A DNA stretch of 64,000 nucleotides from Pelagisphaera sp964404745 (GTDB lineage: Bacteria; Verrucomicrobiota; Verrucomicrobiia; Opitutales; Opitutaceae): the NCBI GenBank assembly GCA_964404745.1, contig CAYOLG010000017.1:29541-93540 (forward strand), given 5' to 3'. Under the pieces are notes generated by a model. That model was not told the DNA's origin, did no database searches, and worked only from the letters and a program-made list of their open reading frames with translations. Both the position numbers and the translations under genes were made by a program. Positions 45,574 through 54,128 of the stretch are shown here, in pieces; positions within the stretch are counted from its first letter, which is position 1, and each line of letters starts with the position of its first letter.

Positions 45574-46613
45574 GCGGCCTCCTCGCTATCTTTTTCATGT
45601 TCGAACGAGCACAGGGCGGAAATCATCGCCATCCATGAGATGTCAACCTTGCCCGCTAGTTCCTCATCAGCGAAACGGATCTCTAGACTTTCAAGCCAGG
45701 CATGAAAATCCAGTTCGAAAGGCTTTAGATTCAGCGATTCGCCCAAGCTAAGTTCGAGCCAATCCATACTGATAGCTTTCGATGAGGAATGTATCCAACT
45801 AACGGATTGACCGGTTTGGACCTCGTAGTAGCCCATTGATGACTGAAGCTCCCTTAGCAGCTTACGAAGTATCTTTCGAGAAATGGAACTGAAATCGAAG
45901 TCCTTAGACGAGAGGAGCCGCTCGGCAGCCTCGTCATCTTTTAGGTTCAACTCTTCTTTCAAAGCTTCGGCTATGTCTCGCTTACCGGTTGGAACCTTAC
46001 GAGACATCTCGACACCCTTGGCTCCTACGATTGCCGCGTTGGTAGAACTTTCGTCTATTTCTATCAGCAAGGCCGGCAAACTGGATTGCTTCCAGGCCAG
46101 AGCGTTTTGCAAAGACCCAATCAAGCCTACGGTTCCCAGCTCGATACGTTTCGGATATACAGCATGCTCAAGCATCCCCTTCTGAATCTTCTCAATGTCG
46201 GGATTAGGAACACCGCAGATGATCACTTCTTTGCGGGTAAAGTCGCTCGGATTAACATCCTGGCCGGTTTCCGGCGAAAGGCAATGGGCTGACAATTCGG
46301 GAGGAGCGTTCTCGATTTCATGGTGAAGAACGCCGAAGATGAATTCCGTTTCCTTGCCCTTCGGAGCATCGATCGAGACCTGCCGGACCACCCTACGCTC
46401 GGGGTAGATAACGCAGCAGCCATTCATAAAGCCGTTAGACTTCGCGCCGCTGACTTTCCTTATCGAGTTCGCGATGGCATCAGCCCCCTCGCTAAGGGAA
46501 AACTCTTCGATCGCCTCGATCGTAACCGGAGCCGTCAAAGCACTTACCCTGGCTACCCTAATGGATGCAGGACGATACTCTACAATAAATTCTTTCTTGC
46601 TTGCGGAAATCAT
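45570..46613 (-). CDS. pilM: PilM-like actin-fold ATPase
   Basis: 347 residues from the ATG at 46613, preceded by GGGGAA 7 bases upstream. A GTG at 46640 is less likely. The N-terminus KEFIVEYRPASIRVARVSA, ALLIEIDESSTNAAIVGAKG near 188 and the RKLLRELQSSMGYYEVQTGQ helix near 255 match the actin/FtsA-like fold of PilM. It is a cytoplasmic scaffold of the pilus inner-membrane complex, and its gene starts the operon. Confidence 0.85.
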   Translation of the reverse strand: MISASKKEFIVEYRPASIRVARVSALTAPVTIEAIEEFSLSEGADAIANSIRKVSGAKSNGFMNGCCVIYPERRVVRQVSIDAPKGKETEFIFGVLHHEIENAPPELSAHCLSPETGQDVNPSDFTRKEVIICGVPNPDIEKIQKGMLEHAVYPKRIELGTVGLIGSLQNALAWKQSSLPALLIEIDESSTNAAIVGAKGVEMSRKVPTGKRDIAEALKEELNLKDDEAAERLLSSKDFDFSSISRKILRKLLRELQSSMGYYEVQTGQSVSWIHSSSKAISMDWLELSLGESLNLKPFELDFHAWLESLEIRFADEELAGKVDISWMAMISALCSFEHEKDSEEAA

Positions 46614-46739
46614 TTCTGAATTCCCCGAGTGAATAGACACCCAATGGGTTGCCTAATCGTATCGGCTACCCTCAGGGTTAATTGAGTCGAATAGCGGGAA
46701 GTTATCGGGAAATTTTCCAGAAGGCTCCTTTGATAGATC

Positions 46740-46920
46740 GTGATACCGCCTAGGAGAATCTGGCAATCCCCCCAATGCCCCTACCGTAAGCGGGTAATCC
46801 CCATGGATTCCCTGGGGTATCCTCCCTTCGATTCGGCCCCAAAAGGCCGAGCTAAGACCGTCGCCGCTTATACTTTCAGCGACGAACGTAGGCAAAATCC
46901 TAGGATGTTTCGGCAAGTCG
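46740..46920 (-). other. Structured leader candidate upstream of pilM
   Basis: The gap between pilM and the tiny ribosomal gene carries several adjacent stems on the minus strand: CGTCGC/GCGACG near 46863-46890, TCGGCC/GGCCGA near 46830-46850, and CCCCA/TGGGG near 46800-46820 with flanking G-rich runs. It does not match any riboswitch consensus I can recall. A structured leader RNA is possible, but a chance effect of G-rich sequence cannot be excluded. Confidence 0.35.
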
Positions 46921-46969
46921 GATTCGTAGCCACCACCTAAGAAACTTTGATAGTTTACCCTCTAGCCAT

Positions 46970-47002
46970 AAAAAGGCCCGGGTCCCGACAGGAGATCCGA
47001 GC
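46970..47002 (-). terminator. Terminator downstream of the small ribosomal gene
   Basis: On the minus strand GCTCGGATCTC and GGGACCCGGGC pair with one mismatch and two G-T pairs, then CTTTTTA follows. It lies about 90 bases after the 31-codon gene, separating it from pilM. Confidence 0.6.
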
Positions 47003-47092
47003 TCTTGATAATTGTATTTCTCGCCGAGGCAGGTTGGCGATGCATCCGAGGACCCTGCGTGCTGACAACAGACAAGCGGGCCCAAACCATGC

Positions 47093-47188
47093 CTAGTAAT
47101 CCTTTTTCTTGTGGCGATTCGACTTCAAGCGCTTGCGACGCTTGTGCTTCGACATCTTGTGACGGCGCTTCTTTTTTAGATTACCCAT
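47093..47188 (-). CDS. AURKAIP1/COX24-type small ribosomal protein (bS22/mS38-like)
   Basis: A 31-residue protein with 18 Lys/Arg residues: MGNLKKKRRHKMSKHKRRK, then RLKSNRHKKKDY. The order KKRRHKMxKHKRRKxLKxxRHKKK is the AURKAIP1/COX24 pattern, found as bS22 in mycobacterial ribosomes, in Bacteroidota and in the mitochondrial small subunit as mS38. It should bind the small ribosomal subunit. The gene is too short for most gene finders. The start is the ATG at 47188, with no strong ribosome-binding site seen. Confidence 0.88.
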   Translation of the reverse strand: MGNLKKKRRHKMSKHKRRKRLKSNRHKKKDY

Positions 47189-47591
47189 AGACTACTGCTT
47201 CAAAATTCTGGAAAAGCTCGAGAAGGTGATGGCTGCCCGCTTGGCTGTAAAGAAGAAATTGCGGATTGTTGGGTCTTGGAGAAGCGATTCCGAAAACTAT
47301 GCGACGGGGACTCCAGCGGCCATACCTAGTCCAAGGACAACCATTTTGTGCCAACGGTTAGTCACCGATCGAGCTCCCAACGAGCGCAATGGAGGAGCCA
47401 ACCCCGCAATTAGTCATTATCGCCAACGTATGCTCGCTCCCGCTCAGCGTAATGGCGTCAACTTGACAAAATTTCATATGGACTAAACGCGCCGGGACGT
47501 CTCGCTCGACCCACGAAACCGATGCAAGAATGTGGAGCTCAGCCTCCGGTCGAGCTTGAGTTAACGCGGATTCGCGATTGCGCGAGCGAGT
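47189..47591. other. Gene-free stretch
   Basis: About 400 bases between the bS22-type gene and the pseudouridine synthase gene. Open frames on the plus strand (47226-47486) show no protein pattern. A small hairpin with the CCTCCGGTCG core lies near 47532-47551. The promoter for the bS22-type gene is presumably here but was not located. Confidence 0.5.
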
Positions 47592-48410
47592 TTAGGAAAA
47601 ACGCCTGGATCTCCCATGCCGGTCCAGAGCTTTCAGCAAGGTCTGAAATCCCTTGGGCAGGGGGGCTTGAACCGGAGAAATCTCTTTTCCCGGAATCTTA
47701 AGGTCGACCGATATTAGATGAACGCAAAGCCCTTCATAGATGGGCGACTCCTCCTGACCACTAGGCCTATAGTCGCGTTTGAATCGCGACAAGTAAACGC
47801 GGTCGCCACGAGAATAAAGATCCTCCCCTACGATTTTCAGCCCCAGCTCCGCCGCATGAACTCGAATTTGGTGCGGACGCAAATCGCTGGTCTCCGCCTC
47901 CCATAGTTCATAGGTTCCGTAGGGCCGCAAAAAGCGAAATCGCGTATGGCATTGCTTCCCCGCCCGATGGGATATAATCATCCGCTTGCCATTGGCGTGG
48001 TAGGCAATCGGCAGGTCGCAATCCACAGTTTCCGTTTGATTATCCGATCTGGCTAGCAAATGGAATCGGAACAATAGCTGCGATGAACCAGCCGCGTTCT
48101 TGAGCAGTTCCTCCCATTCTGGCCTCTTGGCATAGAGCAAGACTCCGCTCAACTCCGCATCTAGCCTGTATGCTCGAAATAAGCCCTCGATACCGAGCTT
48201 TTTCAACTGCGGCTTTTCGTTGAGCAGCTCTCGGCGCAGAGCCATGGAGATGTCCGGCTTGCCCTGATTCCAATCGTGCCGGAAACAGGCTAAACCCGCC
48301 GGCTTGTTGACGGCAAAGTAGCCCGGATCATCGACCAACAAGGGAAATTTGACCGGCCGCTCGCCCAGATACCCCTCGGGAAAGGAAATAAATGAGGTCA
48401 AGTCGGACAT
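47592..48410 (-). CDS. RluA-family pseudouridine synthase
   Basis: 272 residues from the ATG at 48410. YRLDAELSGVLLYAK near residue 88 holds the catalytic Asp, GYFAVNKPAGLACF near 30 is motif I, and the end region (WEAETSDLRPHQIRVHAAEL) is motif III. It isomerises specific uridines in rRNA or tRNA; which one cannot be told, and the S4 domain is missing. An ATG at 48434 lies inside the terminator stem of rpsT, so it is not used. Confidence 0.9.
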   Translation of the reverse strand: MSDLTSFISFPEGYLGERPVKFPLLVDDPGYFAVNKPAGLACFRHDWNQGKPDISMALRRELLNEKPQLKKLGIEGLFRAYRLDAELSGVLLYAKRPEWEELLKNAAGSSQLLFRFHLLARSDNQTETVDCDLPIAYHANGKRMIISHRAGKQCHTRFRFLRPYGTYELWEAETSDLRPHQIRVHAAELGLKIVGEDLYSRGDRVYLSRFKRDYRPSGQEESPIYEGLCVHLISVDLKIPGKEISPVQAPLPKGFQTLLKALDRHGRSRRFS

Positions 48411-48418
48411 GCTGGTCG

Positions 48419-48454
48419 AAAAAAGAGCTCCCATTCGCCGAAGCGCGGGAGCTC
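48419..48454 (-). terminator. Rho-independent terminator after rpsT
   Basis: GAGCTCCC (48425-48432) pairs with GGGAGCTC (48447-48454) and on the minus strand is followed by six T (48424-48419). It starts 31 bases after the rpsT stop codon and ends 8 bases before the start of the pseudouridine synthase gene. Confidence 0.85.
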
Positions 48455-48485
48455 AAGGATGGGAGGAGAAATTGTTTAACTGTGT

Positions 48486-48743
48486 TTATGCTGCCAGCAG
48501 CTTAGCTACGGAAGCCTTGGCCCGGCTGGCTTTATTGCGGTGGATCAAATTTCGTTTGGACGCCCTGTCCATAGCGGACACGTACTCGACGGCCGCTATC
48601 TTCAATGCTTCTCTGTCTTTCTGCTCCGCCAAAGCCTTAACTTTTTTCGCCAAGGTTTTCAGTCGCGATTTCTGGGATCCATTGCGCAGCGTGCGGGCAA
48701 TCGTCTTGCGGTGATTCTTGAGAGCTGACTTGGTGTTCGCCAT
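48486..48743 (-). CDS. rpsT: 30S ribosomal protein S20
   Basis: 85 residues, normal length. MANTKSALKNHRKTIARTLR and HRNKASRAKASVAKLL are the S20 hallmarks, with a strongly basic three-helix protein between them. It binds 16S rRNA early in assembly of the small subunit. A promoter with TTGACA lies just upstream and a terminator just downstream, so the gene is probably a single transcription unit. Confidence 0.97.
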   Translation of the reverse strand: MANTKSALKNHRKTIARTLRNGSQKSRLKTLAKKVKALAEQKDREALKIAAVEYVSAMDRASKRNLIHRNKASRAKASVAKLLAA

Positions 48744-48752
48744 AAGAGGGCG

Positions 48753-48782
48753 GGATATTCAGCCGAATCGCTCCCGTGTCAA
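48753..48782 (-). promoter_or_regulatory. Candidate rpsT promoter
   Basis: On the minus strand TTGACA (48782-48777) is followed after about 17-18 bases by AATATC (-10-like). The rpsT ATG is at 48743, so the leader would be very short. Confidence 0.45.
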
Positions 48783-49036
48783 GGCATTATGCTGCGGAAA
48801 TTTTCCGCTATAAGCTGGCCACGTTGACAAATGCCGCAAATGGCCTAGCCAACAGATCTATCCTAGAGCACTCAGGTTGAGTCGATGAGTTGAGTTAACG
48901 AATGCTGCCATCAAACAACGTTTCGCTCGATGCCTGCGACATCAGAATTTGTCTTCGCTAAAACAGGATAGTCTTCTCTGAGAACCTGTTCGCGAAGCGA
49001 TCCTGTTCAGCCTCTTGCGGATCAAGTGACTGAAAA

Positions 49037-50380
49037 CTAGAGTGGTGAAATGGCCGAAGCCAAAGCCGACGCGCTGTCGAAGTTAAGCCACTCCGTATTT
49101 CCCCGCAATTCCCGCCAACGCTTGATTCTGAAGGAACCATCATTATCCAGATTTTTGAGATTTACGTCATAGTGGAATGCTGTGCTTCCCGTGACCGTAA
49201 TGTCCTCGCCCACAATAGCTCCTGAAACGCTTGACGTTCCCACTATATCAACCTGGGCATTGGGGGCGTAGACGACCCCGGCAAGCTCTCCGTTCCCTTT
49301 CACGCTTATGTTTTGGCTAGTTCCTGCTGGCGCCGTTCCCCACACCTGAAATGCATCGGGTTTCAACTGGTCGTTCAGAGCTCCAACGCCTGTGACTGTG
49401 AGGTCACCCGCGACATAGATCTTCAAGTAAGCGTCAGAGCCTATGATATTCAGCTCCGACTGGCCCGTCATGACGAAATCCCCTTCCGTAATGATGACTG
49501 TGGGGCCAACCACATTAATTTTGTCACTACTCGTCACATTGAAGTTCGTTGTTAAGTAGTAAACATCGGGATCTGAACTCCATGAGGCGGACGCATCGCC
49601 TATGTCGCCGGGAGCCAGCGTCGTATAGTCAACCGTTAAAGAAGGAACCGATACATCCGGAAGACTAGAATCGAAGTCGTAACTGATCCGATCAGGGTCC
49701 TCCTTAACGCCGGATGGGGTGTCCTCTCCCCTAACACTACCTTTCGGGCCAATATCATAGCTGCCTCCACCTGTTGCTAAGTATCCCCAAATATCCCCAT
49801 TGCCTACGTCGAGAGCTCCGTTATCCACCGACAAGCTAGCAACCGAACCTACGTCATCTCGGTTCAATATCGCATTCCAAGGGCCCAGCCTCGAATCGTA
49901 TGCGTCAATAGTCACGGGATTGCCGTTAAAATTGATCGTGTTTTTAGCTGTCATCCCGTTGGCAAAAAGACTGCTCGTCTCCATATCGACTCTAACTTGC
50001 TTGAAGATTTCACTGCCATCTGGCTCTACCGTACACCCCTCGGATACCAGTATTGGCAAATCGTCGTAGTCCTCCACGTACACCCGAATTCGGGCAACCC
50101 GGGAGTCAGCAAAGGTGATATTGGTTACGTCGCGAAAATATCCATCGGAGCCGACCGATGTCCATCCCGTCCAATCCTTTGTATTGATCGAGTTCATACC
50201 CAACTCTAATCCCGCTTCCGCTAAATTCATGGCCGCTTGCAACTTAGACGTGCGCTGCGACAGCTTGTACTCGTTTAGCGACATCGTCAGGTAGCCGGCG
50301 ATCACTGAGGCGCCGATAGTGGCAATGCCGATCGTTCCCACTAACACAGAGCCCCTCTTTTTCCATTTCATACTTTTCAT
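49037..50380 (-). CDS. PilX-like minor pilus assembly protein (copy 1, intact)
   Basis: 447 residues. A hydrophobic helix near the N-terminus (GSVLVGTIGIATIGASVIAG) and AAMNLAEAGLELGMNSI match the PilX N-terminal region. The rest looks like a beta-helix or polymer-forming domain (GNGELAGVVYAPNAQVDIVG, then SGAIVGEDITVTG). It is probably a large pilus-tip or pseudopilin-type surface protein. It follows the two prepilin genes and is the last gene of cassette 1; cassette 2 carries a broken copy. Confidence 0.72.
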   Translation of the reverse strand: MKSMKWKKRGSVLVGTIGIATIGASVIAGYLTMSLNEYKLSQRTSKLQAAMNLAEAGLELGMNSINTKDWTGWTSVGSDGYFRDVTNITFADSRVARIRVYVEDYDDLPILVSEGCTVEPDGSEIFKQVRVDMETSSLFANGMTAKNTINFNGNPVTIDAYDSRLGPWNAILNRDDVGSVASLSVDNGALDVGNGDIWGYLATGGGSYDIGPKGSVRGEDTPSGVKEDPDRISYDFDSSLPDVSVPSLTVDYTTLAPGDIGDASASWSSDPDVYYLTTNFNVTSSDKINVVGPTVIITEGDFVMTGQSELNIIGSDAYLKIYVAGDLTVTGVGALNDQLKPDAFQVWGTAPAGTSQNISVKGNGELAGVVYAPNAQVDIVGTSSVSGAIVGEDITVTGSTAFHYDVNLKNLDNDGSFRIKRWRELRGNTEWLNFDSASALASAISPL

Positions 50381-50389
50381 AGTCTCTCC

Positions 50390-50938
50390 TTAGCTACTTA
50401 CTTGCCGATTGCGTAACATGAATCGGGCCGAAATGATTTCGTCGGTATTGCTAATATTGAGCACGCGTTTCTGCAAAATCGACTCGATGCGAACCACTTT
50501 TACGGACAGCGGATTAGTCGTCGCCGATAAGTTCATATCCAAGTATGCGAATAGAAATTGATCGACGTCTTGGAGAATCACCTGCGATACACCATCGTAG
50601 GTTCGCGTCAGAGTCCCTGCACCAGCATCAAATCGATAATCAACCGCTACCGTACTCGTTCCTGAACCGTAAGCAGTAAAAGTAAATCTATTGGCAGAAG
50701 AGGTAGAAACGTCGGTCGCCATGCGCACATCGGAAGCGAAAATATCGAGAGCTCTGCGAGTCGAGCCGCTCATATCCGCATAGTTTCCAACCGCCATTGA
50801 GCTGCGAGCCCACAAATTTAAGGTCGTCGCTGCTCCTGCAAGAATGATGCCAGCGATCGCCACAGTCAGCATGAGCTCTACCATAGTAAAGCCCTTCGTA
50901 TCGTTCGCCTCTGAAATTTTCCCTATCTGCTTGGCCAT
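50390..50938 (-). CDS. Prepilin-type protein, PilW-like (copy 1)
   Basis: 182 residues. The class III prepilin signal TKG-FTMVELMLTVAIAG has the cut after Gly, the +5 Glu and a long hydrophobic helix. The C-terminal part ends in SARFMLRNRQVSS. It is about 60% similar by eye to copy 2 at 52968. It is a minor pilin that would join the PilV-like and PilX-like proteins to prime the pilus. Confidence 0.85.
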   Translation of the reverse strand: MAKQIGKISEANDTKGFTMVELMLTVAIAGIILAGAATTLNLWARSSMAVGNYADMSGSTRRALDIFASDVRMATDVSTSSANRFTFTAYGSGTSTVAVDYRFDAGAGTLTRTYDGVSQVILQDVDQFLFAYLDMNLSATTNPLSVKVVRIESILQKRVLNISNTDEIISARFMLRNRQVSS

Positions 50939-50944
50939 AATCGA

Positions 50945-51415
50945 TTAAAACGAACGATAGTAATAGTCGTATAAACCGTTCTCTGAAATCAGCGTTTTGT
51001 ATTCTCGCGTGTGGGGAGTCCCTCGGTTGTCGTTCCAAGTAACGAAAAGCGTTACCAGCCTTTCGGTTGCGGAACGCGTTGTAATTAAGCGAGTGATGTC
51101 ATAGCGCTCTGCATAGGCGTTGGTAAAAGAACTCTGTGGATCGTATTTGGCTTTCGAGCTCAAAGTCGTCAGCTCCGACCAGTTCAAGGTTCGCAGGTCT
51201 TCAATTTCGCTCTGCAAAATCTGGCCGGCCCGTGTTTCGTCCCTGGCGATTTCGATCAAGCGATTTCCCTGATGCAGGGCCCCGAATCCACCAGCAGAGA
51301 CTACCAACAACAGTACCATGGAAATCATCAGCTCGACCAGCGTAAATCCACCCATCTCCGATGTCTTCCGTTGATTTCTCCACGTCCCTTCGCTGTATGA
51401 ATGTCTAGTTTTCAT
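50945..51415 (-). CDS. Prepilin-type protein, PilV-like (copy 1)
   Basis: 156 residues from the ATG at 51415. EMGG-FTLVELMISMVLLLVV is the prepilin peptidase site and helix. The tail NGLYDYYYRSF is nearly the same as in the broken copy 2. It is a minor pilin, first gene of cassette 1. Confidence 0.83.
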   Translation of the reverse strand: MKTRHSYSEGTWRNQRKTSEMGGFTLVELMISMVLLLVVSAGGFGALHQGNRLIEIARDETRAGQILQSEIEDLRTLNWSELTTLSSKAKYDPQSSFTNAYAERYDITRLITTRSATERLVTLFVTWNDNRGTPHTREYKTLISENGLYDYYYRSF

Positions 51416-51661
51416 GGTTGCCGAAAGCCTATACTTCGAGATAACTGCTCCGCTTCTTTCCCTCGGATTTACTCCAAACATCTTAAGCCTTCTGAAGCCG
51501 AATAAGCGATTTCCGCAATAGATCCATAAAAGCCTTGAGGCATGACCGCAAACGCCTCGAATCCAGCGAAGGCTCAGCCAGCTCTCAGGACCGACCGGTC
51601 TCTTTGGGATGAATGACCCCGACGTCCTTGCTTCTAGGAATTGGCGAAAAGTTCCAGATGA

Positions 51662-52950
51662 CTAAAGAGGGCTTATGCTCGACGCCAAAGCCGATGTATC
51701 CGTAAAATCAAGCTACTCGGCTCCACGAAGTTCACGCCAACGAGAAACATGGTAGGCGCTGTGACGGGTGAAACCCGCCAATTGGACACCGTAGTGAAAT
51801 TCAGCCTCCCCCGCTACATCAATCGTATTGGCTACGGCTGCTCCAGCACTAGCTCCTTGCCCAACGATCGTTAGATCAGCATTGGGAGCGTATATGACCC
51901 CAGCAGTGTCGCCGTTGCTTTTGACCGATATGTCCTGGGATGCGCCATTCGGCATAGTTACACAAAGCTGGAAAGCCAGCGGATCCAAGGTCGTATTCAA
52001 CAATCCAATTTCCGCGATGGTTACATCGCCAGCAGCGTATAATTCCAATAACGCATCGTTGGTTGCTTCAATCGTTATTCCCGCCCCACCTGTTATGGAA
52101 AAGGAATCGTCGACGGTAATTACGGTCGGTCCCTCAATTACCAGCTGATCCACGCCGCTAATACTGTAACTTGTAAGGTGATACACTTCCGATTTACTCA
52201 GGATACCAGTGGAACCAATCGAGGTCGAATTAATTTCGGTGTAATCGACGATATAACTAATATCCTCTACTGTGCCCGTCGGCACGGACACATCCCAAAG
52301 ATTGGCGTAAAAGTCTTTCGAGATACGATCAGGATCAACGGCTTCCGTCGATTCTTCTCTCATTATGCTTCCGTTCGGGCCCACATCCGGCTCTCAGCCT
52401 CACGTGGCTAAGTAGCCCCATAATCAAGCTTGTTGGTCGAACTCAATAGACCCTGATTCGAATCGTAAGAATCGAATGACACGTTGTTGCCGCTAAAATC
52501 GATGGTTCTCTCGGCGAGCATGCCATCGGCAGATACGCTTGATCGCGCTGAGTGCACGCGAATTTGCTTAATGATCTCGGATCCGACCGCATTGATGATC
52601 TTTCCTTCAGATGCCAGGATAGGTAAGGTGTCATAGTTCTACACATAAATGTTGAACTCCGCCGTTCTCGAGTCGGTGAACGCAATTCCGCCTACGCTTT
52701 TAAAATAACCGTTGGATCCAAGGGCAGTCCAAACAATCCGGCTCTCTAAATTAACCGAATTGATTCCTTCTTCGAGGCCTGATTCCGCTACATTCATAGC
52801 GCTTTGCAAATGCATTGTCCTTTGAGCCGGCCTGAATTCATTAGAAGCCATGCTGAGATAGCCCCCAATAACCATGGCCCCAATGATGGCCAGAATCACT
52901 GACCCGACAAGAACGGATCCTCGCTTCTCTAGTCTGTTTAGATTTCTCAT
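51662..52950 (-). pseudogene. Broken PilX-like gene (copy 2)
   Basis: Homologous to the PilX-like gene at 49037-50380 along its whole length (start EKRGSVLVGSVILAIIGAMV; later DPDRISKDFYANLWDVSVP and SDNGDTAGVIYAPNADLTIVG-like text). It carries a TAG at 52639-52641 where copy 1 has Glu, a frameshift and two TGA codons near 52390-52410, and a TAG at 51713-51715 where copy 1 has Trp. The reading continues in frame after the last TAG to the same SALAS-SISPL end at 51662. The accumulated changes mark decay, unless the assembly is wrong. Confidence 0.85.
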
Positions 52951-52967
52951 GGCAGCGATAAAGACTG

Positions 52968-53525
52968 TTACGTACTAACCCTCCTATTTCTCAACATGAA
53001 GCGAGCGGATATGATTTCGTCCGTGTTGTTGAGATTGAGCACTTCCTTAGGCAGCACAGCTTCGATTTGCACAACCTTGACCGATAAGGCATCGGTCGTC
53101 ACTGACCGATTCAGATCCAAATAGGAAAATCCAAATTGTTCTAAATCGTCTAGTATGATAAACGATACGCTACCATAGTTTCGAGTAAGCGTGTTCGCGT
53201 CGGCATCAAATGAATACGTTACATTCACTATTGAATTGCTGGAACCGTAAGCAGTGACAGCGAAAGTCGACGAGGTCGATGCCGAGACATTCTTGGCGTG
53301 GCGAACGTCGTACGCGAAAATGCCCGAAGCCCTACGCGAGTTGCCACTCATATCAGCGTATTTGCCAAGGCTCATCGAACTGCGGGCCCACATATTTAAG
53401 GTTAACGCAACCCCAGCTAGCAGCAATCCCGCGAGAACCATGCCAATCATTATTTCAACCAGCGTAAAACCTGACGATCTACGCGACCAAGACAACTTTG
53501 GCGCCCTATTTTTAGCGGCTTCCAT
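52968..53525 (-). CDS. Prepilin-type protein, PilW-like (copy 2)
   Basis: 185 residues from the ATG at 53525; a TTG at 53534 overlapping the upstream stop is an alternative. SSG-FTLVEIMIGMVLAGLL is the prepilin signal and helix, and the tail SARFMLRNRRVST mirrors copy 1. The frame is intact although both neighbours in the cassette are broken, so it may be kept or may be newly free to decay. Confidence 0.82.
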   Translation of the reverse strand: MEAAKNRAPKLSWSRRSSGFTLVEIMIGMVLAGLLLAGVALTLNMWARSSMSLGKYADMSGNSRRASGIFAYDVRHAKNVSASTSSTFAVTAYGSSNSIVNVTYSFDADANTLTRNYGSVSFIILDDLEQFGFSYLDLNRSVTTDALSVKVVQIEAVLPKEVLNLNNTDEIISARFMLRNRRVST

Positions 53526-53530
53526 GATCG

Positions 53531-54034
53531 TCAAAATGAGCGGTAATAGAAATCATAAAGGCCATCTTTCGAAACCACTGTTTTGTACTCTCGCAAATGT
53601 CTCGTCCCACTGTTGTCCATCCACGCGACCTGTACAGTAACCAGCGTCTGCGTGCTCGATCGAGTATTGATCAGCCGTTTTAGTGTGTAGCGAGTAGCGT
53701 AGGCGTCCGTAAAGCTAAACTCAGGGGAGTAGTTCGCTTCGGTCAGCAATGTGATCAGAGAATCCCAATTTTACGTGCGTATATCTTCTACTTAGCTTTG
53801 CAGAACCTAGGAGGCGCGAGTTTCATCACGAGATATCTCGATCAACCTAATTCCCTGGGCTAAGGCTCCAAAACCGCCAGCGAAGACGATCAACTCTAGG
53901 AACGTGGCGATCATCACCTCCATCAGGGTGAATCCATCCTTCCCTCCAAACGCTCGGGACGCTGGGTTTTTGGTTAAATCGCCAAACTTACAGTCTGAAT
54001 CGCTCGTGCCGTTGGATTGAAAGATACAGCCCAA
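53531..54034 (-). pseudogene. Broken PilV-like gene (copy 2)
   Basis: Reads in one frame from the prepilin signal (DGFTLMEVMIATFLELIVF) to the NGLYD-like end KDGLYDFYYRSF, but with three stop codons in the middle. There is a TAG at 53807-53809 where copy 1 has Gln, then a TAA for Glu and a TAA for Leu within the next 40 bases. No frameshift is needed to align it with copy 1. The first 75 codons could still give a truncated pilin-like peptide. Confidence 0.83.
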
Positions 54035-54128
54035 AGTAAATAGACTAAATTCAGTCTAACAACGGATGAATCCCCATTGACTATAGCGATTTCCTGGATT
54101 TCGGCCCCGTAAATTGAGTCAGGTTCTA

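Larger units (their letters stand above)
49037..54034 (-). repeat. Tandem duplication of a PilV-PilW-PilX cassette
   Basis: Two cassettes in the same orientation and gene order (PilV-like, PilW-like, PilX-like). Cassette 1 covers 49037-51415 and is intact. Cassette 2 covers 51662-54034, with the first and third genes broken. The copies are clearly diverged in sequence, so the duplication is not recent. Confidence 0.85.

Noticed and set aside
46653..46916. Minus-strand open frame upstream of pilM
   Set aside because: It has no ribosome-binding site or family pattern and covers the stem-rich leader candidate.
46740..46920. c-di-GMP-I, c-di-AMP, TPP or cobalamin riboswitch
   Set aside because: Compared with remembered consensus motifs; the invariant loops (for example GACAGCTAACCTC of c-di-AMP) are missing.
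47226..47486. 86-codon open frame upstream of the bS22-type gene
   Set aside because: It is on the opposite strand in a gene-free gap and shows no recognisable composition or motif.
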